From Nitrospinota bacterium (GTDB lineage Bacteria > JADFOP01 > DATKYB01), in assembly GCA_035528715.1 (NCBI GenBank), contig DATKYB010000118.1, positions 1-7,587 of the forward strand: a stretch of DNA of 7,587 nt. Direction: 5' to 3'. Under the pieces are notes generated by a model. That model did not search any database. It saw nothing but the letters and a program-made list of their open reading frames with translations, and was not told the DNA's origin. The position numbers and the translations under genes were made by a program. Positions 5,920-7,587 of the stretch are shown here, piece by piece. Position 1 is the stretch's first letter. Every line of letters begins with the position of its first letter.

Positions 5920-6198
5920 ATGTCAGTACAGGTTCGTATACCAAGTCCGTTGCTGAGCCTCACACAAAATAAAAGTGAGGTTAACGCTGAAGGCAGTAAT
6001 GTTAAGGAAGTTCTAGAAGATCTGGAAAAGCAATTCTCAGGTCTTAGGGAAAGACTCTTTGATGAGAGTGGTTCAGTAAGGAGATTCATTAATATCTACA
6101 TTAATGAGGAAGACATCAGATTTTTAGATGGGGAAAACACCCAAATAAAAGATGGGGATGAGATATCTATTATTCCAGCAATAGCAGGCGGAAAATAA
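5920..6198 (+). CDS. CysO/ThiS/MoaD-family sulfur carrier protein
   Basis: Ubiquitin-like beta-grasp carrier of 92 residues. In this family the C-terminal glycine is adenylated by an E1-like enzyme and converted to a thiocarboxylate, the sulfur donor for a partner enzyme. The closest recognised relative is Mycobacterium tuberculosis CysO: shared features include the N-terminal VxIP, VxxVxxDLE, a GLRERLFD segment, RFINIYINEEDIRFLDG and the end DGDEISIIPAIAGG. The protein ends Gly90-Gly91-Lys92, one residue beyond the diglycine, so maturation by a protease (Mec/JAMM type in known systems) would be needed. AGGGAGG stands eight bases before the ATG. The cysteine synthase follows 30 bases later and the E1-like gene after that, which points to cysteine synthesis over thiamine or molybdopterin synthesis. 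Expression is likely controlled through the IscR-like sites upstream. Confidence 0.88.
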   Translation: MSVQVRIPSPLLSLTQNKSEVNAEGSNVKEVLEDLEKQFSGLRERLFDESGSVRRFINIYINEEDIRFLDGENTQIKDGDEISIIPAIAGGK

Positions 6199-6228
6199 TA
6201 GATTCACTCTATATTTAAGTTTAGAAAA

Positions 6229-7164
6229 ATGGAAGTAAAATGCGAGAGCAAAGAACTGGCTAAGGGTGTTACCTATAATTCTATTTTGGATTTGATAGGA
6301 AATACACCTCTTATTAAGATAGAAAAATTAACAAGAGGTCTTAAAAATGTTGAAATCTATGCCAAAGCCGAATGGTATAACCCTGGAGGTTCTGTAAAGG
6401 ATAGGGCAGCCCTTAGTATGATTGAAGAAGGGGAAAGAAGCGGGCATTTAACAAAGGATAAGATTATTCTTGATTCTACATCGGGAAATACAGGTGTCGC
6501 TTATGCCCTTATAGGAAATGTAAAGGGGTATAAGGTCGAACTTGTAATACCTGCAAATGTTGGAAAAGAAAAAAGGACCATGATGCTTGCATATGGAGCA
6601 AAGATTATTTTTTCAGATCCTCTTCTGGGCTCAGATGGTGCCCAGGTTTTGGCTAATGAAATATTTAATAAGGAACCTGAAAAGTATTTTATGCCTTGTC
6701 AGTATAATAATCCTGCTAATGTGTTGGCACATTATAAGACTACTGGCTTAGAGATTTTGGAACAGACAAATGGAAAGATTACCCATTTTATTACAGGGGT
6801 TGGAACAAGTGGTACCCTGATGGGAACCAGAAAGAGGTTAAAGGAGTTTGATGAGAAGATTCAGATTTTCTCAATAGAGCCGGAAGAGAGTTTGCATGGT
6901 ATTGAAGGTTTAAAGCATATGGCGACTTCAATCGTTCCCAAGATTTATGATGAATCATTACTGGATGGCAGAATATTTGTTAAAACAGATGATGCCTTCA
7001 ATATGACCCATCTTTTGGCCCAAGAAGAGGGAATATTAGTTGGTTATTCTTCTGGGGCTGCATTGAAAGGGGCATTGGAGCTCGCAGAAAAAATAAAGGA
7101 AGGGGTGATTGTTACCATTTTTCCAGATAGCGGAGAGAGATATCTGGATTTAAATAATAACTGA
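6229..7164 (+). CDS. cysM: CysM-like PLP-dependent cysteine synthase
   Basis: Fold-type II PLP enzyme that replaces the beta-substituent of an activated serine with sulfur to form cysteine; 311 residues, normal for the family. Visible motifs are GNTPL (24-28), the PLP lysine in NPGGSVKDR (Lys57), the substrate loop TSGNTG (84-89), the phosphate-binding GVGTSGT (190-196), EEGILVGYSSGAAL and the pyridine-ring contact PDSGERY (299-305). Stretches such as GTSGTLMGT and VPKIYDESLLDGR resemble M. tuberculosis CysM, which uses O-phosphoserine and CysO thiocarboxylate. With a CysO-like gene directly upstream, the same chemistry is the best inference, although O-acetylserine and free sulfide cannot be excluded. 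The ATG has almost no Shine-Dalgarno sequence (AGTTTAGAAAA precedes it), so translation may be coupled to the carrier gene 30 bases upstream. Confidence 0.92.
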   Translation: MEVKCESKELAKGVTYNSILDLIGNTPLIKIEKLTRGLKNVEIYAKAEWYNPGGSVKDRAALSMIEEGERSGHLTKDKIILDSTSGNTGVAYALIGNVKGYKVELVIPANVGKEKRTMMLAYGAKIIFSDPLLGSDGAQVLANEIFNKEPEKYFMPCQYNNPANVLAHYKTTGLEILEQTNGKITHFITGVGTSGTLMGTRKRLKEFDEKIQIFSIEPEESLHGIEGLKHMATSIVPKIYDESLLDGRIFVKTDDAFNMTHLLAQEEGILVGYSSGAALKGALELAEKIKEGVIVTIFPDSGERYLDLNNN

Positions 7165-7173
7165 CAAGCAGAA

Positions 7174-7179
7174 AGGAGG
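7174..7179 (+). promoter_or_regulatory. Ribosome binding site of the E1-like gene
   Basis: AGGAGG lies six bases before the ATG at 7186, in the 21-base gap after the cysM stop. It is a perfect site and fixes the start of the truncated last gene. Confidence 0.75.
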
Positions 7180-7185
7180 ACAAAA

Positions 7186-7587
7186 ATGGTAAACAAAGAT
7201 AATATTAAGCTATCAGAGGATGAATTACAGCGTTACAAAAGACAGATGATGATGGCAGGATGGGGAGAAGAAGGTCAGAAAAAATTAAAGGGTTCTACTG
7301 TATTTATGGTCGGTGCTGGGGGGCTTGGCTGCCCTGTGTCTATCTATCTAAGTGTTGCTGGCGTTGGAAAGATAATTTTATGTGATTTTGATACACCTGA
7401 TCTTACAAATCTAAACAGGCAGATCCTTTACACCCATAAAGACATTGGAAAAAACAAGGCGATTTCAGCAAAGGAGACTCTTTCTGAAATCAATCCAGAT
7501 GTAACCATTGAACCGGTCACGGAAAAGATTACTAAGGAAAACATTGATCGTTTTGCCCATGATGCCGATTTGATTATCGACTGTCTC
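7186..7587 (+). CDS. ThiF/MoeB/HesA-family E1-like adenylyltransferase, 3'-truncated by window edge
   Basis: The first 134 residues of an ATP-dependent enzyme that adenylates the C-terminal glycine of a sulfur carrier, preparing it for thiocarboxylate formation. The family N-terminal helix RYKRQMMMAGWGEEGQKKLK (16-35) is followed by the nucleotide-binding loop VGAGGLG (42-48), the acidic DFDTPDLTNLNRQ segment (67-79) with the catalytic Arg78, and GKNKA (88-92) with the conserved lysine. The window ends at ADLIIDCL, just before the usual DCxDN metal and ATP site. Full members run to about 240-390 residues, so a zinc-binding CxxC pair or a rhodanese domain may lie beyond the edge. Placement after the carrier and cysteine synthase makes the carrier at 5920 its likely substrate. 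No gene symbol is assigned because ThiF, MoeB and MoeZ types cannot be separated from this fragment. Confidence 0.9.
   Translation, partial: MVNKDNIKLSEDELQRYKRQMMMAGWGEEGQKKLKGSTVFMVGAGGLGCPVSIYLSVAGVGKIILCDFDTPDLTNLNRQILYTHKDIGKNKAISAKETLSEINPDVTIEPVTEKITKENIDRFAHDADLIIDCL

Noticed and set aside
5901-6089. Minus-strand open frame of 62 codons
   Set aside because: Antisense to the sulfur carrier gene, which has clear homology and a strong ribosome site.
1-7587. CRISPR array, tRNA, rRNA or insertion sequence
   Set aside because: No regularly spaced repeats, cloverleaf-like sequence, ribosomal RNA signature or transposase was seen on either strand.

Overview
This is an AT-rich stretch of a bacterial chromosome. 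Its content is metal and sulfur housekeeping: ferrous iron uptake with its regulators, and a sulfur-carrier route to cysteine. Gene spacing, Shine-Dalgarno sites and sigma70-type promoters are ordinary bacterial ones. The style of the genes (a DtxR-family regulator with a fused FeoA domain, a CBS-ACT protein, a CysO-like carrier next to a cysteine synthase) suggests an anaerobic Gram-negative lineage of the Desulfobacterota/Nitrospirota kind. That placement is an inference and rests on no marker gene.

Layout. Positions 2-553 (+) hold the 3' part of a CDP-alcohol phosphatidyltransferase; its signature motif starts at the window edge, so the gene is truncated by the window. A universal stress protein gene converges on it (642-1153, -) and is split by a one-base frameshift inside its ATP-binding motif. 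Next comes a tightly packed minus-strand iron operon, read from high to low coordinates: fur (4153-4587), feoB (2151-4118), a 71-residue eight-cysteine protein joined to feoB by an ATGA overlap (1939-2154), and a DtxR-family regulator carrying its own FeoA domain (1281-1934). A near-consensus promoter precedes fur, with a good Fur box over the expected transcription start. Upstream, also on the minus strand, is a CBS-CBS-ACT sensor protein (4682-5320).

A 579-base divergent intergenic region follows (5341-5919). It holds a strong promoter for the rightward operon and three copies of a motif that fits the published E. coli IscR type 1 operator consensus. It also has a tandem 13-bp repeat and a 14-bp hairpin whose purine-rich arm has alternative partners. 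The rightward operon is a CysO/ThiS-like sulfur carrier ending in Gly-Gly-Lys (5920-6198), a CysM-like cysteine synthase (6229-7164) and the start of a ThiF/MoeB-type E1 enzyme (7186 to the window end).

How it fits together. The left half looks Fur-controlled and brings in Fe2+. The right half makes cysteine from a protein thiocarboxylate and looks controlled by an Rrf2/IscR-family factor, which in known cases senses Fe-S cluster status. The locus may therefore balance the iron and sulfur inputs to Fe-S cluster assembly. The most notable points are the triple IscR-like operator array, the carrier's extra C-terminal lysine that implies proteolytic maturation, and the FeoA domain fused to the regulator with no free-standing feoA in the window.
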